The notes under the pieces are model-generated. The model did no database searches and was not told the origin of the DNA. It worked only from the letters and a program-made list of their open reading frames with translations. A stretch of 64,000 bases of DNA from contig NZ_PZJU01000049.1 in assembly GCF_003206715.1 (NCBI RefSeq), forward strand, positions 62,001 through 126,000. Direction: 5' to 3'. Position numbers and translations under genes: made by a program. Shown here piece after piece: positions 1-11,544 of the stretch (its first letter is position 1; each line of letters opens with the position of its first letter). Source of the stretch: Salinicola peritrichatus. GTDB lineage: Bacteria; Pseudomonadota; Gammaproteobacteria; Pseudomonadales; Halomonadaceae.

Positions 1-149
1 TCACTCACCGCGCCAGCGGCGAGCGGGTCGTGGCGGCCTCGCTGACCTTCGTGCTGCTCGACCAGAAAAGCGGCCAGGTGATCCCGTTGGCAGGCGAGTG
101 GCATGAACGCCTGGCGCCGCTGGTGGTGGAAGACCCCGACGCGGCGTAG
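1..149 (+). CDS. C-terminal end of a hotdog-fold thioesterase-like protein (partial)
   Basis: The window opens inside a reading frame (codons in phase from base 3) that ends at TAG 147-149 and gives 48 residues. The strand ASLTFVLLDQKSGQVIPL followed by a short charged tail resembles the last beta-strands of acyl-CoA thioesterases of the 4HBT/hotdog family, which often end with a D-x-x-(T/S)-G-x-x-x-P-L turn. The active-site part lies upstream of the window and cannot be judged. Identity rests on this tail only, so another small beta-rich enzyme is possible. It is co-directional with gyrA, 159 bases upstream. Confidence 0.4.
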   Translation, partial: THRASGERVVAASLTFVLLDQKSGQVIPLAGEWHERLAPLVVEDPDAA

Positions 150-196
150 AAAACCCATTCAAAGCGCGTCAATGCCTGCCTTTGGAAGCCCTGAAA

Positions 197-205
197 TGGT
201 ATGAT
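197..205 (+). promoter_or_regulatory. Putative extended -10 promoter of gyrA
   Basis: TGGTATGAT fits an extended -10 element (TGnTATAAT-like), about 104 bases upstream of the gyrA ATG. The -35 region (TGCCTT, 17 bp upstream) is weak, which is usual for extended -10 promoters. Seen in sequence; promoter activity is inferred. Confidence 0.4.
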
Positions 206-308
206 CCCGTGATTGCGCGGCTGCATCAGGCAGCCACGTTGTCGGGCTTTATTAACGTTGCCGTGGCCGCTTTGGGTCATGGCAGCGGTGCAAAGGATTT
301 GACGACCC

Positions 309-3020
<2,712 letters not shown>

Positions 3021-3027
3021 GATGGCA

Positions 3028-3058
3028 ACGCCCCGGAAACTCTCCGGGGCGTGCTTTT
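3028..3058 (+). terminator. Rho-independent terminator after gyrA
   Basis: A perfect 10-bp stem (ACGCCCCGGA at 3028-3037, TCCGGGGCGT at 3043-3052) with a 5-nt loop is followed by GCTTTT. It lies between the gyrA stop and serC, so gyrA and serC are probably mostly separate transcripts, with some read-through possible given the short U-tract. Confidence 0.75.
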
Positions 3059-3083
3059 GGGAAGTTCATAGGAAATCCTGACA

Positions 3084-4217
3084 ATGACACGTCTGCACAA
3101 CTTCTGTGCCGGTCCGGCGGCGATGCCGACGGCGGTTCTGGAGCGCGCCCGCGAGGAACTGCTCGACTATCAGGGGCGCGGCCTGTCGGTGATGGAAATG
3201 AGTCACCGCAGTCCAACGTTCGAGGCGATCGCCGCCAAGGCCGAGCAGGATCTGCGCGAGTTGCTGGCGATTCCCGATAACTACCGCGTGTTGTTCATGC
3301 AGGGCGGCGCCACCATGCAGTTCGCCTGCGTGCCGCTCAATCTGCTGGGCAACGGCGGTACGCCCAACTATCTGGATACCGGCATCTGGTCGACCAAGGC
3401 GATCAAGGAAGCGCAGCATCTGGCTACTGTCGATTCTCCTTTGGCTAACGCGCACATTGCGGGTTCCACGCGCGACAGCGGCTACGTCCACGTGCCGCGT
3501 CCGGACGAAGTCTCGCTTTCCGACGATGCCGCCTACCTCCATTACTGCCACAACGAGACCATCGGCGGCCTGGCCTACGACTATGTTCCGGAAGTACGTG
3601 TTCCGGAAGTACGTGTTCCCGAAGCCGACGTACCTCTGGTGTGCGACATGTCGTCGTCGATCCTGTCGACGCCGCTGGATGTCAGCCGCTATGGCGTGAT
3701 CTATGCCGGCGCGCAGAAGAACATCGGTCCGGCGGGCATCACCGTGGTCATCGTGCGCGACGACCTGCTCGATCGCGCGATGCCGCAAACCCCTTCGTTG
3801 CTGGGCTGGAAGGTTTACGCCGACAACGACTCGATGATCAACACACCGCCGACCTACGCCTGGTATCTGGCAGGGCTGGTGTTCGAGTGGCTCAAGCACG
3901 ACATCGGCGGGCTGGCGGAGATGGAAGCGATCAACCGGCGCAAGTGCGAGGCGCTCTACGCCGCGATCGACTCGAGCGACTTCTATGCCAATCCGATCGA
4001 GCCGGCCAACCGTTCGATCATGAACGTGCCGTTCACGCTGGCCGACGAGTCGCTCAATGCGACCTTCCTCGACGAGGCGGAATCGGCGGGGCTGCTCAAC
4101 CTCAAGGGGCATCGCAGCGTCGGCGGTATGCGCGCGAGCCTTTACAACGCGGTCAGCGAGGCCGACGTGCAGGCCCTGATCACTTTCATGCAAGACTTCG
4201 AGCGCCGTCGCGGCTAA
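3084..4217 (+). CDS. serC: Phosphoserine aminotransferase
   Basis: PLP enzyme of serine biosynthesis (3-phosphohydroxypyruvate to phosphoserine), also used for pyridoxal phosphate synthesis. The 377-aa protein matches class V aminotransferase SerC: N-terminal NFCAGPAAMP, the Schiff-base lysine in AGAQKNIGPAG, and a C-terminal GGMRASLYNAVS block. The ATG at 3084 gives the conserved N-terminus and sits behind AGGAAA. Residues about 168-177 contain a perfect 15-bp tandem duplication (3585-3599 and 3600-3614), giving VPEVRVPEVR followed by VPEAD. E. coli SerC is shorter in this surface loop, so the loop appears expanded. Next gene pheA follows after 36 bases. Confidence 0.97.
   Translation: MTRLHNFCAGPAAMPTAVLERAREELLDYQGRGLSVMEMSHRSPTFEAIAAKAEQDLRELLAIPDNYRVLFMQGGATMQFACVPLNLLGNGGTPNYLDTGIWSTKAIKEAQHLATVDSPLANAHIAGSTRDSGYVHVPRPDEVSLSDDAAYLHYCHNETIGGLAYDYVPEVRVPEVRVPEADVPLVCDMSSSILSTPLDVSRYGVIYAGAQKNIGPAGITVVIVRDDLLDRAMPQTPSLLGWKVYADNDSMINTPPTYAWYLAGLVFEWLKHDIGGLAEMEAINRRKCEALYAAIDSSDFYANPIEPANRSIMNVPFTLADESLNATFLDEAESAGLLNLKGHRSVGGMRASLYNAVSEADVQALITFMQDFERRRG
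3585..3629 (+). repeat. 15-bp tandem repeat inside serC
   Basis: GTTCCGGAAGTACGT occurs twice back to back (3585-3599, 3600-3614), with a third diverged unit GTTCCCGAAGCCGAC at 3615-3629. It is in frame and encodes VPEVR, VPEVR, VPEAD. Confidence 0.9.
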
Positions 4218-4253
4218 GCGTGGCGCCGGCCATCATGCAGCCAGGAAACGCTC

Positions 4254-5354
4254 ATGAGTGATACTTCCAAGCCGCCGCAGGATCTCGCCGCCCTGCGTCA
4301 ACGCATCGATACCATCGACAGCGAACTGCTGCGCCTGATCAGCGAACGCGCCGACTGCGCGCAGCAGGTTGCCCATGTCAAGACGGCCGACGATCCGAAT
4401 GCCGTCTTCTATCGCCCGGAACGCGAGGCCCAAGTGTTGCGCCGGGTGATGGAGAACAACCCCGGGCCGCTCCACAGCGAAGAAGTGGCGCGGCTGTTCC
4501 GCGAGATCATGTCGGCCTGCCTGGCGCTGGAGAAGCCGATCAAGGTGGCCTATCTCGGCCCGGAAGGAACCTTCACGCAACAGGCGGCGCTCAAGCATTT
4601 CGGCCATAGCGCGATCAGCCTGCCGATGGCCGCGATCGACGAAGTCTTCCGCGAAGTCGAGGCGGGCGCGGTCAACTATGGCGTGGTGCCGGTGGAGAAT
4701 TCCACCGAGGGCGTGGTCAATCATACCCTCGATTCGTTCATGGACTCGGGGCTGCACATCAGCGGCGAGGTGGTACTGCGTATCCATCATCACCTGCTGA
4801 TTTCCCACATCACGCGCCAGGACAAGATTTCGCGGATCTACTCGCATCCGCAATCCTTCGCCCAGTGTCGCAAGTGGCTCGACGCCCACTATCCGCACGC
4901 CGAGCGGGTGGCGGTCTCCTCCAACGCCGAGGCGGCGCGACTGGTCAAGACCGAGTGGCACAGCGCCGCCATCGCCGGCGACATGGCGGCCCAGCTCTAC
5001 GGACTCGACCGCGTGGCGGAGAAGATCGAGGACCGCCCCGACAACTCGACGCGCTTTCTGATCATCGGCAACGAATCGGTGCCGCCATCGGGTACCGACA
5101 AGACCTCGATCGTGGTTGCCATGCGCAATCAGCCCGGGGTGCTGCACGATCTGCTCGAGCCGTTTCATCGTCATCACATCGACCTGACGCGTCTCGAGAC
5201 GCGTCCGTCGCGCACCGGTGCCTGGAACTACGTGTTCTTCATCGACTTCAAGGGCCACATCGACCAGCCGGAGATCGCCAGCGTGCTCGAAGAGGTCCGC
5301 GGGCACGCCTCCGACATGAAGGTGCTGGGCTCCTATCCGGTGGGTGTGCTCTGA
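4254..5354 (+). CDS. pheA: Bifunctional chorismate mutase / prephenate dehydratase (P-protein)
   Basis: Converts chorismate to prephenate and then to phenylpyruvate, committing carbon to phenylalanine. Three domains are visible in 366 aa. An AroQ-type chorismate mutase (about 1-90, LAALRQRIDTIDSELLRLI) is followed by the prephenate dehydratase core (about 95-275, AYLGPEGTFTQQAA, and ENSTEG). A C-terminal ACT regulatory domain (about 285-360) has GVLHDLLEPF and an ETRPS variant of the phenylalanine-binding ESRP motif. Feedback inhibition by phenylalanine is therefore likely (family knowledge). The ATG at 4254 follows GGAAACGCTC. Its stop lies directly at the tyrA-aroA start, so translation is probably coupled. 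Confidence 0.97.
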   Translation: MSDTSKPPQDLAALRQRIDTIDSELLRLISERADCAQQVAHVKTADDPNAVFYRPEREAQVLRRVMENNPGPLHSEEVARLFREIMSACLALEKPIKVAYLGPEGTFTQQAALKHFGHSAISLPMAAIDEVFREVEAGAVNYGVVPVENSTEGVVNHTLDSFMDSGLHISGEVVLRIHHHLLISHITRQDKISRIYSHPQSFAQCRKWLDAHYPHAERVAVSSNAEAARLVKTEWHSAAIAGDMAAQLYGLDRVAEKIEDRPDNSTRFLIIGNESVPPSGTDKTSIVVAMRNQPGVLHDLLEPFHRHHIDLTRLETRPSRTGAWNYVFFIDFKGHIDQPEIASVLEEVRGHASDMKVLGSYPVGVL

Positions 5355-5355
5355 G

Positions 5356-7617
5356 ATGGGAGTGAGCCAGAACCCGGATCGGGATTCGACCCTGTTGATC
5401 GTCGGGCTCGGCATGATCGGCGGCTCGTTGGCCGCCGCGCTCAAGGCCGGTGGCTACGGCGGGCGCATCCTGGGGTGCGACCGCGACGCCGACGAGATCG
5501 CCACCGGCCTCGAAATGGGGCTGATCGACGAAGGGGGCCGCGAGATGGCACCGCTGGTCGAGCGCAGCGATGTCGTCGTGCTGGCGGTGCCGGTGCTGGC
5601 AATGGAGCCGGTGCTCAAGCAGTTGGCGCCGTTGGTCGGCGAACGCGTCCTGACCGATGTGGGCAGCACCAAGCGCGTGGTCTGCGACGCGGCGCGTGCG
5701 GCCTTCGGGCGCATGCCGGCGAATTTCGTGCCCGGCCATCCGATCGCCGGCTCCGAAAAGAGCGGCGTGGCTGCCGCCAATCCGGCGCTTTTCCGTCATC
5801 ATAAGGTCATTCTCACCCCCGAGGCTGATACCGACCCTGGCGCACTCGGCCGGGTGCGGGCGCTCTGGCAGCGCTGCGGCGCGGAAGTGCTCGAGATGCC
5901 GGTGGATCGTCACGATCAGGTGCTGGCGCGTACCAGTCATCTGCCGCATCTGCTGGCGTTCTCGCTGGTCGACACACTGGCGCGTCAGGACGAACGCCTG
6001 GAGATCTTTCGCTACGCCGCTGGCGGTTTTCGCGATTTCACCCGCATCGCCGGCAGCGATCCGGTGATGTGGCGTGACATCTTCACCGCCAATCGCGATG
6101 CACTGCTGGCGGCGTTGGATGATTTCGAAAACGGGCTGGCGCGGCTGCGGGCTGCGGTGGCGAAGGGCGATAGCGACGCCATGCTGGGGACTTTCGATCG
6201 TGCCAGCCACGCGCGACACTATTTCGAAACGTTGTTGAATCAGACGAGTTATCAAACCATGGAAGCACGACAGGTTCAGTACCGGGTATCGCCCGGCGGT
6301 TCGGTCAGTGGCCGGATTCGCGTGCCCGGCGACAAGTCCATCTCGCATCGCTCGATCATGCTCGGCGCGCTTGCCGACGGCGTTACTGAGGTCAAGGGCT
6401 TTCTCGAGGGCGAGGACAGTCTGGCGACACTGCAGGCGTTTCGCGACATGGGCGTGGCGATCGAGGGCCCGTACCAGGGCCGGGTGACGATCCATGGCGT
6501 CGGCTTGCATGGACTGAAGAAGCCGGCTGGACCGCTTTACGTGGGTAATTCCGGGACGGCGATGCGGTTGTTCGCCGGCCTGCTGGCGGGGCAGGCGTTC
6601 GATACCGAACTGACCGGCGACGCGTCGTTGACCAAGCGGCCCATGGCGCGGGTGGCCGATCCGCTGAGATTGATGGGCGCGAGGATCGACACCGCCGAGG
6701 GCGGACGTCCGCCGCTCAGGATGCATGGCGGCCAGAAGCTCAAGGGCATCGACTACGACATGCCGATGGCCAGCGCTCAGGTCAAGTCCTGCCTGTTGTT
6801 GGCCGGGCTCTACGCCGAAGGTGAAACCCGTGTTCGCGAGCCGGCGCCGACCCGCGACCATACCGAGCGCATGCTCAACGGCTTCGGCTACGCGGTCGAG
6901 CGCGACGGCGACGTGGCACGCCTGCGGGGCGGCGGCAAGTTGACCAGCGCGCCGATCGACGTGCCCTCCGATATCTCCTCGGCCGCCTTCTTCCTGGTCG
7001 CCGCGGCGATCACGCCGGGCTCGGACCTGGTGCTGGAGCATGTCGGCGTCAACCCGACGCGCATCGGCGTGATCAATATCCTCAAGGCGATGGGGGCCGA
7101 TCTGCGCTTGGAGAATTCGCGCGAAGTCGGTGGAGAACCGGTCGCCGATCTGCACATCCGTTACGCGCCGCTCAAGGGCATCGACATTCCCATCGACCAG
7201 GTACCGCTGGCGATCGATGAATTCCCGGTATTGTTCGTCGCCGCCGCCAACGCCGAGGGCACGACGCGTCTGCGCGGGGCGGAGGAGCTGCGGGTCAAGG
7301 AGTCCGACCGCATCCAGGCGATGGCCGATGGCCTGAGCGTGCTCGGCGTCGAGACTACCGTCTACGACGACGGTATCGATGTGGTGGGGCGCGGTGGCGG
7401 CGAACCGAACGATACACAGAATCGTGCCACGAGCTATGCGGGCGGTCAGGTCGATAGTCTGGGCGATCACCGTATCGCCATGGCCTTCGCGGTGGCGGCG
7501 CTGCGCGCACGCGAGCCGATCGTGATCGATGACTGCGCCAACGTGGCGACATCCTTCCCGGGTTTTGTCGCGCTGGCCAACAAGGTGGGGCTCGAGCTGA
7601 TGGAGACCTCGATATGA
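5356..7617 (+). CDS. tyrA-aroA: Fused prephenate dehydrogenase / EPSP synthase
   Basis: One 753-aa frame joins two enzymes. Residues 1-300 are a TyrA-type NAD(P)-dependent cyclohexadienyl dehydrogenase, with Rossmann motif [14 protein letters not shown] and [11 protein letters not shown]. From about residue 302 (Met encoded at 6259) it is class I 3-phosphoshikimate 1-carboxyvinyltransferase, with [30 protein letters not shown] and RVKESDRI. TyrA leads to tyrosine; AroA makes EPSP upstream of chorismate. This fusion is known in pseudomonads and Halomonadaceae. I chose ATG 5356, just after the pheA stop; a GTG at 5344 would overlap pheA and add four unlikely residues. The stop overlaps the cmk start by ATGA. 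Confidence 0.95.
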   Translation: MGVSQNPDRDSTLLIVGLGMIGGSLAAALKAGGYGGRILGCDRDADEIATGLEMGLIDEGGREMAPLVERSDVVVLAVPVLAMEPVLKQLAPLVGERVLTDVGSTKRVVCDAARAAFGRMPANFVPGHPIAGSEKSGVAAANPALFRHHKVILTPEADTDPGALGRVRALWQRCGAEVLEMPVDRHDQVLARTSHLPHLLAFSLVDTLARQDERLEIFRYAAGGFRDFTRIAGSDPVMWRDIFTANRDALLAALDDFENGLARLRAAVAKGDSDAMLGTFDRASHARHYFETLLNQTSYQTMEARQVQYRVSPGGSVSGRIRVPGDKSISHRSIMLGALADGVTEVKGFLEGEDSLATLQAFRDMGVAIEGPYQGRVTIHGVGLHGLKKPAGPLYVGNSGTAMRLFAGLLAGQAFDTELTGDASLTKRPMARVADPLRLMGARIDTAEGGRPPLRMHGGQKLKGIDYDMPMASAQVKSCLLLAGLYAEGETRVREPAPTRDHTERMLNGFGYAVERDGDVARLRGGGKLTSAPIDVPSDISSAAFFLVAAAITPGSDLVLEHVGVNPTRIGVINILKAMGADLRLENSREVGGEPVADLHIRYAPLKGIDIPIDQVPLAIDEFPVLFVAAANAEGTTRLRGAEELRVKESDRIQAMADGLSVLGVETTVYDDGIDVVGRGGGEPNDTQNRATSYAGGQVDSLGDHRIAMAFAVAALRAREPIVIDDCANVATSFPGFVALANKVGLELMETSI

Positions 7618-8294
7618 GCCGGACAGCGCCGATTCTGACCATCGATGGCCCCGGTGGGGCCGGCAAGGGCACCATCAGCCGGATGATCGCCGAACGTCTC
7701 GGTTGGCACCTGCTGGATTCCGGCGCACTCTATCGGCTGACGGCACTGGCGGCGTTGCGCAAGGGCGTGGCGATCGACGATGCCGAGGCGCTCTCGAAGC
7801 AGGCGCAGACGCTGGACGTGGTGTTCGCGGTCGACGACGGCACGGCGCGCATCCTGCTCGAGGGCGATGACGTGACCGCCGCGATTCGTCGCGAGGCGGT
7901 CGGCAACGCCGCTTCCCAGGTGGCGGCGCTACCGCCGGTACGCGATGCGTTGCTGCAGCGCCAGCGCGACTTCTGCCGCTCGCCGGGCCTGGTCGCCGAT
8001 GGCCGCGACATGGGAACGGTCGTCTTCCCCGAGGCGCCGCTCAAGATCTATCTGACCGCCTCGGCCGAGGAACGGGCGAAGCGTCGGCAGCTACAATTGC
8101 GTCAAGGGGGCGAAGATGCTAGACTTTCGACCCTTTTGGAAGAAATCCAAGCGCGCGATGCGCGCGATATGCAGCGTGCCGTGGCCCCGCTCAAACCGGC
8201 TGAAGATGCCATCGAGCTGGACACCACGCAGTTGGATATACCGGAAGTCGTGGAGCGTATCGAAACGCTGCTCGCCGAGCGCAACCTGGCCTGA
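7614..8294 (+). CDS. cmk: Cytidylate kinase
   Basis: Phosphorylates CMP and dCMP with ATP for nucleotide supply. The 226-aa protein starts with the P-loop [14 protein letters not shown] (A/GxxGxGKG type). It has the CMP-specific insert with [10 protein letters not shown] and the [11 protein letters not shown] block, and ends with a helix typical of bacterial Cmk. ATG 7614 overlaps the tyrA-aroA stop by four bases, indicating translational coupling. The cmk-rpsA pairing is widely conserved in gammaproteobacteria. Confidence 0.96.
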   Translation: MSRTAPILTIDGPGGAGKGTISRMIAERLGWHLLDSGALYRLTALAALRKGVAIDDAEALSKQAQTLDVVFAVDDGTARILLEGDDVTAAIRREAVGNAASQVAALPPVRDALLQRQRDFCRSPGLVADGRDMGTVVFPEAPLKIYLTASAEERAKRRQLQLRQGGEDARLSTLLEEIQARDARDMQRAVAPLKPAEDAIELDTTQLDIPEVVERIETLLAERNLA

Positions 8295-8501
8295 GGCCCG
8301 GTTCACGGCACTGGCCGACGACACACTTCCGCTCCCGGGGCCCCTGGCAAGATGTCATGACGTGCGATGACCCGACTGGCTAGTCGTTGCAGGTCGAACC
8401 AGCGCCAACATCCCCAGGGATATGTCGATAAGGCCCGCACTCGCTGGTGGTGCGGAGGAAGGCGGTCCGACCGTCATCAACGTTGATCACGTAGGAATCA
8501 C
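8295..8501 (+). promoter_or_regulatory. Structured rpsA leader
   Basis: This 207-base gap before rpsA contains a hairpin CCGCAC/GTGCGG (8435-8440 with 8450-8455) and a perfect palindrome ATCAACGTTGAT (8476-8487), which ends 14 bases before the rpsA ATG and next to a weak AGGAA. In E. coli the rpsA initiation region is folded, has a poor Shine-Dalgarno and mediates S1 autoregulation (established). A similar role here is inferred from position and structure. Confidence 0.4.
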
Positions 8502-10178
8502 ATGAGCGAAAGCTTTGCTGAACTGTTTGAACAATCTCTCCAGGACATCAACATGGAGCCCGGTGCCATCGTCATGGCAACCGTGGTCGACATCGAAGGC
8601 GACTGGATTACCGTCAACGCCGGCCTGAAGTCCGAAGGGCAGATCCCCGCGGCGCAGTTCCGCGACGATAACGGTGAAATGACCATCGCGGTCGGTGACG
8701 AAGTCAAGGTCGCGCTGGAGGCCGTCGAAGATGGTTTCGGCGAAACCCGCCTGTCACGCGAGAAGGCCAAGCGCGCCGAAGCGTGGAAGGAACTGGAAGC
8801 GGCCTTCGAGAAGGACGAGATCGTCAAGGGCGTGATCAACGGCAAGGTCAAGGGCGGCTTTACCGTCGACGTTTCCTCCATTCGTGCCTTCCTGCCGGGC
8901 TCCCTGGTCGACGTGCGCCCGGTTCGCGATACCGCGCACCTGGAGCACAAAGAACTCGACTTCAAGGTCATCAAGCTCGATCCGAAGCGCAACAACGTCG
9001 TCGTTTCCCGTCGTGCCGTGCTCGAAGCCGAGAACAGCGCCGAGCGTGAAGCGCTGCTCGCCACCCTGCAGGAAGGCCAGCAGATCAACGGTATCGTCAA
9101 GAACCTGACCGACTACGGTGCCTTCGTCGACCTCGGTGGCGTCGACGGCCTGCTGCACATCACCGACATGGCCTGGAAGCGCATCAAGCATCCGAGCGAG
9201 ATCGTGGCCGTTGGCGACGAGATCAACGTCAAGGTGCTCAAGTTCGACCGCGAGCGCAACCGCGTCTCTCTGGGCCTGAAGCAGTTGGGCGAAGACCCGT
9301 GGGTCAACATCGTCGACCGTTATCCGGAAGGCACCAAGGTCAAGGCCCGCGTTACCAATCTGACCGACTACGGCTGCTTCGCCGAGCTGGAAGAGGGTGT
9401 CGAAGGTCTGGTTCACGTCTCCGAAATGGACTGGACCAACAAGAATATCCATCCGTCCAAGGTGGTTCAGGTCGGTGACGAAGTCGAAGTCATGGTTCTC
9501 GACATCGACGAAGAGCGTCGTCGTATCTCCCTGGGTATCAAGCAGTGCACCACCAACCCGTGGGAAGACTTCAGCGCACGCTACAACAAGGGCGATCGCG
9601 TTTCCGGCACCATCAAGTCGATCACTGATTTCGGTATCTTCATCGGTCTGGAAGGCGGCATCGACGGACTGGTTCACCTCTCGGACATCTCCTGGAGCGA
9701 AACCGGCGAAGAGGCCGTGCGCCAGTTCAAGAAGGGCGACGAAGCGGAAGCCGTCATCCTGTCGATCGACCCCGAGCGCGAGCGTATCTCGCTGGGTATC
9801 AAGCAGCTCGAAACCGACCCGGTTTCCGAGTTCCTGGCGGTCAACGACAAGGGTTCGATCGTTACCGGTCGCGTCGTCGAAGTCGACGCCAAGGAAGCTC
9901 ACGTCGAGCTGGCGACCGATGTCATCGGCGTGCTCAAGGCCTCCGAAATCAGTGCCGACCGTGTCGAAGACGCGCGTAACGTGCTGAACGAAGGCGATAG
10001 CGTCGAAGCCAAGATCGTCAACGTCGATCGCAAGAGCCGTGCCATCAACCTCTCCATCAAGGCCAAGGAGCAGGGCGATACGCGCCGCAACCTGAACAAG
10101 CTGCGCGAGCAGGAAGTCGAGACCAGCGGTCCGACCACCATTGGTGATCTGATCAAGCAGCAGATGGGCCAAGAGTGA
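8502..10178 (+). CDS. rpsA: 30S ribosomal protein S1
   Basis: mRNA-binding ribosomal protein needed for initiation on structured or weak Shine-Dalgarno messages. The 558-aa protein has the six S1 (OB-fold) repeats of the enterobacterial-type S1, visible as repeated blocks [58 protein letters not shown] and [20 protein letters not shown]. Length matches the E. coli protein (557 aa). The conserved N-terminus [13 protein letters not shown] fixes the start. It is the last gene of the gyrA-to-rpsA train and is closed by a strong terminator. In E. coli ihfB follows rpsA; here ihfB lies about 8 kb away on the other strand. Confidence 0.98.
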   Translation: MSESFAELFEQSLQDINMEPGAIVMATVVDIEGDWITVNAGLKSEGQIPAAQFRDDNGEMTIAVGDEVKVALEAVEDGFGETRLSREKAKRAEAWKELEAAFEKDEIVKGVINGKVKGGFTVDVSSIRAFLPGSLVDVRPVRDTAHLEHKELDFKVIKLDPKRNNVVVSRRAVLEAENSAEREALLATLQEGQQINGIVKNLTDYGAFVDLGGVDGLLHITDMAWKRIKHPSEIVAVGDEINVKVLKFDRERNRVSLGLKQLGEDPWVNIVDRYPEGTKVKARVTNLTDYGCFAELEEGVEGLVHVSEMDWTNKNIHPSKVVQVGDEVEVMVLDIDEERRRISLGIKQCTTNPWEDFSARYNKGDRVSGTIKSITDFGIFIGLEGGIDGLVHLSDISWSETGEEAVRQFKKGDEAEAVILSIDPERERISLGIKQLETDPVSEFLAVNDKGSIVTGRVVEVDAKEAHVELATDVIGVLKASEISADRVEDARNVLNEGDSVEAKIVNVDRKSRAINLSIKAKEQGDTRRNLNKLREQEVETSGPTTIGDLIKQQMGQE

Positions 10179-10212
10179 TCTGATTCTATAAGATCTTCTT
10201 CTCCCTATGAAA

Positions 10213-10240
10213 AACAGCGCCTCCGGGCGTTGTTTTTTTA
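10213..10240 (+). terminator. Rho-independent terminator after rpsA
   Basis: The stem AACAGCGCC / GGCGTTGTT (10213-10221, 10226-10234, one G-T pair) has a TCCG tetraloop, and the stem's closing TT continues into a run of seven T. Classic intrinsic terminator 35 bases past the rpsA stop. Confidence 0.9.
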
Positions 10241-10302
10241 TATCCATCTACCTTCTGATATGAAATATGACGTTGATCGTTCCCGGCATCAGCGAAGGAA
10301 AT

Positions 10303-10701
10303 TCAACGTCTGAACCAGTTTCTCAAGCGCCGGCCCGCCGAGCTGGGAGGTGCCGTGGCGGGCTCATGCCCGGACAGCCGTGCGACGGCCTCGCGCAACG
10401 GCAGAATGATCGCTTCCAGATGATAGTGGCAGAGCTGGCAATCCAATGCTCCCGGACATTGCGCCATGAGCAGGCCGCAATGGTAGGTGGCGGTATCGAG
10501 CGCGGCGTGGACATCGGCGAAAGGCGAAGCGACCTGCCGGCAGCGCTTGAGCTCACGCAGCAGCATTTTCAGCATCCGTGCATCCAGCCAGCAGGGACTG
10601 GTCGCGGTGGGTGAGACAGTGGGGATCGAGTTCTGCACGGCCTGAAAAGAGACGTGTAGAAAAACGCAGGTGTAATAGAGTTGCGAGCGCTCCGAAGTCA
10701 C
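10303..10701 (-). CDS. Small Cys-rich hypothetical protein behind a Fur-box-like promoter
   Basis: A 132-aa frame that I do not recognise. The start GTG at 10701 is supported by AAAGGAG nine bases upstream. Residues 70-130 are mostly helical, with a cysteine/histidine cluster CPGALDCQLCHYH that contains CQLCH, a CXXCH pattern. No signal peptide is evident, so covalent heme is unlikely and a metal or Fe-S role is only a possibility. The C-terminus is basic (GRRLRNWFRR). A sigma70-type promoter whose -10 is overlapped by a Fur-box-like palindrome lies just upstream (10721-10762), pointing to iron-responsive expression. A small Fur-controlled accessory protein would fit, but this is inference. 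Confidence 0.6.
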   Translation of the reverse strand: MTSERSQLYYTCVFLHVSFQAVQNSIPTVSPTATSPCWLDARMLKMLLRELKRCRQVASPFADVHAALDTATYHCGLLMAQCPGALDCQLCHYHLEAIILPLREAVARLSGHEPATAPPSSAGRRLRNWFRR

Positions 10702-10720
10702 CGGTCTCGACTCCTTTGAT

Positions 10721-10762
10721 GAGAGAGATTCCCATTCTCTTTCCTGCGCTGTGCTTTGTCAA
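10721..10762 (-). promoter_or_regulatory. Sigma70 promoter with overlapping Fur-box-like palindrome
   Basis: On the minus strand TTGACA (10757-10762) is followed after 17 bp by GAGAAT (10734-10739). The 19-mer over the -10 (10721-10739) reads GAGAATGGGAATCTCTCTC and matches 13 of 19 positions of the E. coli Fur consensus by my count. Overlap with the -10 is the usual position for Fur repression. Confidence 0.55.
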
Positions 10763-10804
10763 AACCGCTTCGAGGTCAAACCGTCTCGGGTCTGGCTCGC
10801 GGAA

Positions 10805-11542
10805 CTAGCCGTCGTGCCTTTGGGTTTCCAAGTCTGGGTTTTTCAGGGCGTTGAGTACGCCACGTAGAATCGATAACTCCTTGCGGCTGGGTTCGGCGCG
10901 GGCGAACAGGGCGCGCAGGTGGGCTTCGGTCTTGGCATGCGGTTGGGTCAGGAAACCGGCGCTGTCGAGCGCACGGTGCAGGTGCGCATAGAAATGCTCG
11001 AGCTGTTCGACGGTCGGATAGGGCGCGCTTGCCCTGGGCATTGGCTCCAGGGGCCGACGAGATTGTCGGAACGCCTCGTAAGCCACGATCTGGACGGCTT
11101 GGGAGAGATTGAGCACGCCATATTCGGGATTGGCCGGAATCTGCAACTGATGGGTGCAGTGGCCGATCTCCTCGTTGGTGAGGCCGTAGCGCTCACGGCC
11201 GAAGACGATTGCTACCGGGCCGTCGGGCAGGCGTTTCCATGCCTCCCGGAGCATGACATCGGGAGCGTGATAGCAGGGCAGCGGCAGGCTGCGCAGGCGG
11301 GCGCTGGCGCCGATCACCTGGACACAATCGCCGATTGCGTCGGGCAGCGAGTCCACGACGCGACAGTTCTCGACGAGATCGCTGGCCCCTGCGGCGAGGC
11401 GTGTCGCCTCCTCATCGGGAAACCGGCGTGGCGATACCAGTACCAGATCGCTCAAGCCCATGGTTTTCATTGCCCGGGCGCTGGCGCCAATGTTGCCGGG
11501 ATGAAAGGTCTGGACCAGCACAATACGAAGTCGATCCAGCAT
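10805..11542 (-). CDS. trmJ: tRNA (cytidine/uridine-2'-O-)-methyltransferase TrmJ
   Basis: SPOUT-class methyltransferase that modifies the ribose of C32/U32 in tRNA anticodon loops. The 245-aa product begins MLDRLRIVLVQTFHPGNIG and carries VLVSPRRFPDEEA, IVFGRERYGLTNEE and the knot-forming NLSQAVQIVAYE, the three SPOUT motifs of the TrmJ/YfiF group. ATG 11542 is chosen because it gives this N-terminus; an upstream TTG at 11689 would add 49 residues that overlap the next gene. The GNAT gene upstream ends three bases before this start, so the two are probably one transcript. Confidence 0.93.
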   Translation of the reverse strand: MLDRLRIVLVQTFHPGNIGASARAMKTMGLSDLVLVSPRRFPDEEATRLAAGASDLVENCRVVDSLPDAIGDCVQVIGASARLRSLPLPCYHAPDVMLREAWKRLPDGPVAIVFGRERYGLTNEEIGHCTHQLQIPANPEYGVLNLSQAVQIVAYEAFRQSRRPLEPMPRASAPYPTVEQLEHFYAHLHRALDSAGFLTQPHAKTEAHLRALFARAEPSRKELSILRGVLNALKNPDLETQRHDG

Positions 11543-11544
11543 GC

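Noticed and set aside
5344-5355. GTG 5344 as the tyrA-aroA start
   Set aside because: It lies inside pheA and adds four residues not expected in the family; ATG 5356 right after the pheA stop is simpler.
8754-10247. 497-aa open frame antisense to rpsA
   Set aside because: The repeated Asp/Val/Leu pattern mirrors the S1 repeats on the other strand. No independent start signal or family similarity.
10553-10762. 69-aa minus-strand alternative overlapping the Cys-rich gene
   Set aside because: Its start codons would precede or overlap the promoter -10, and it lacks a spaced ribosome site. The 132-aa frame has AAAGGAG before its GTG.
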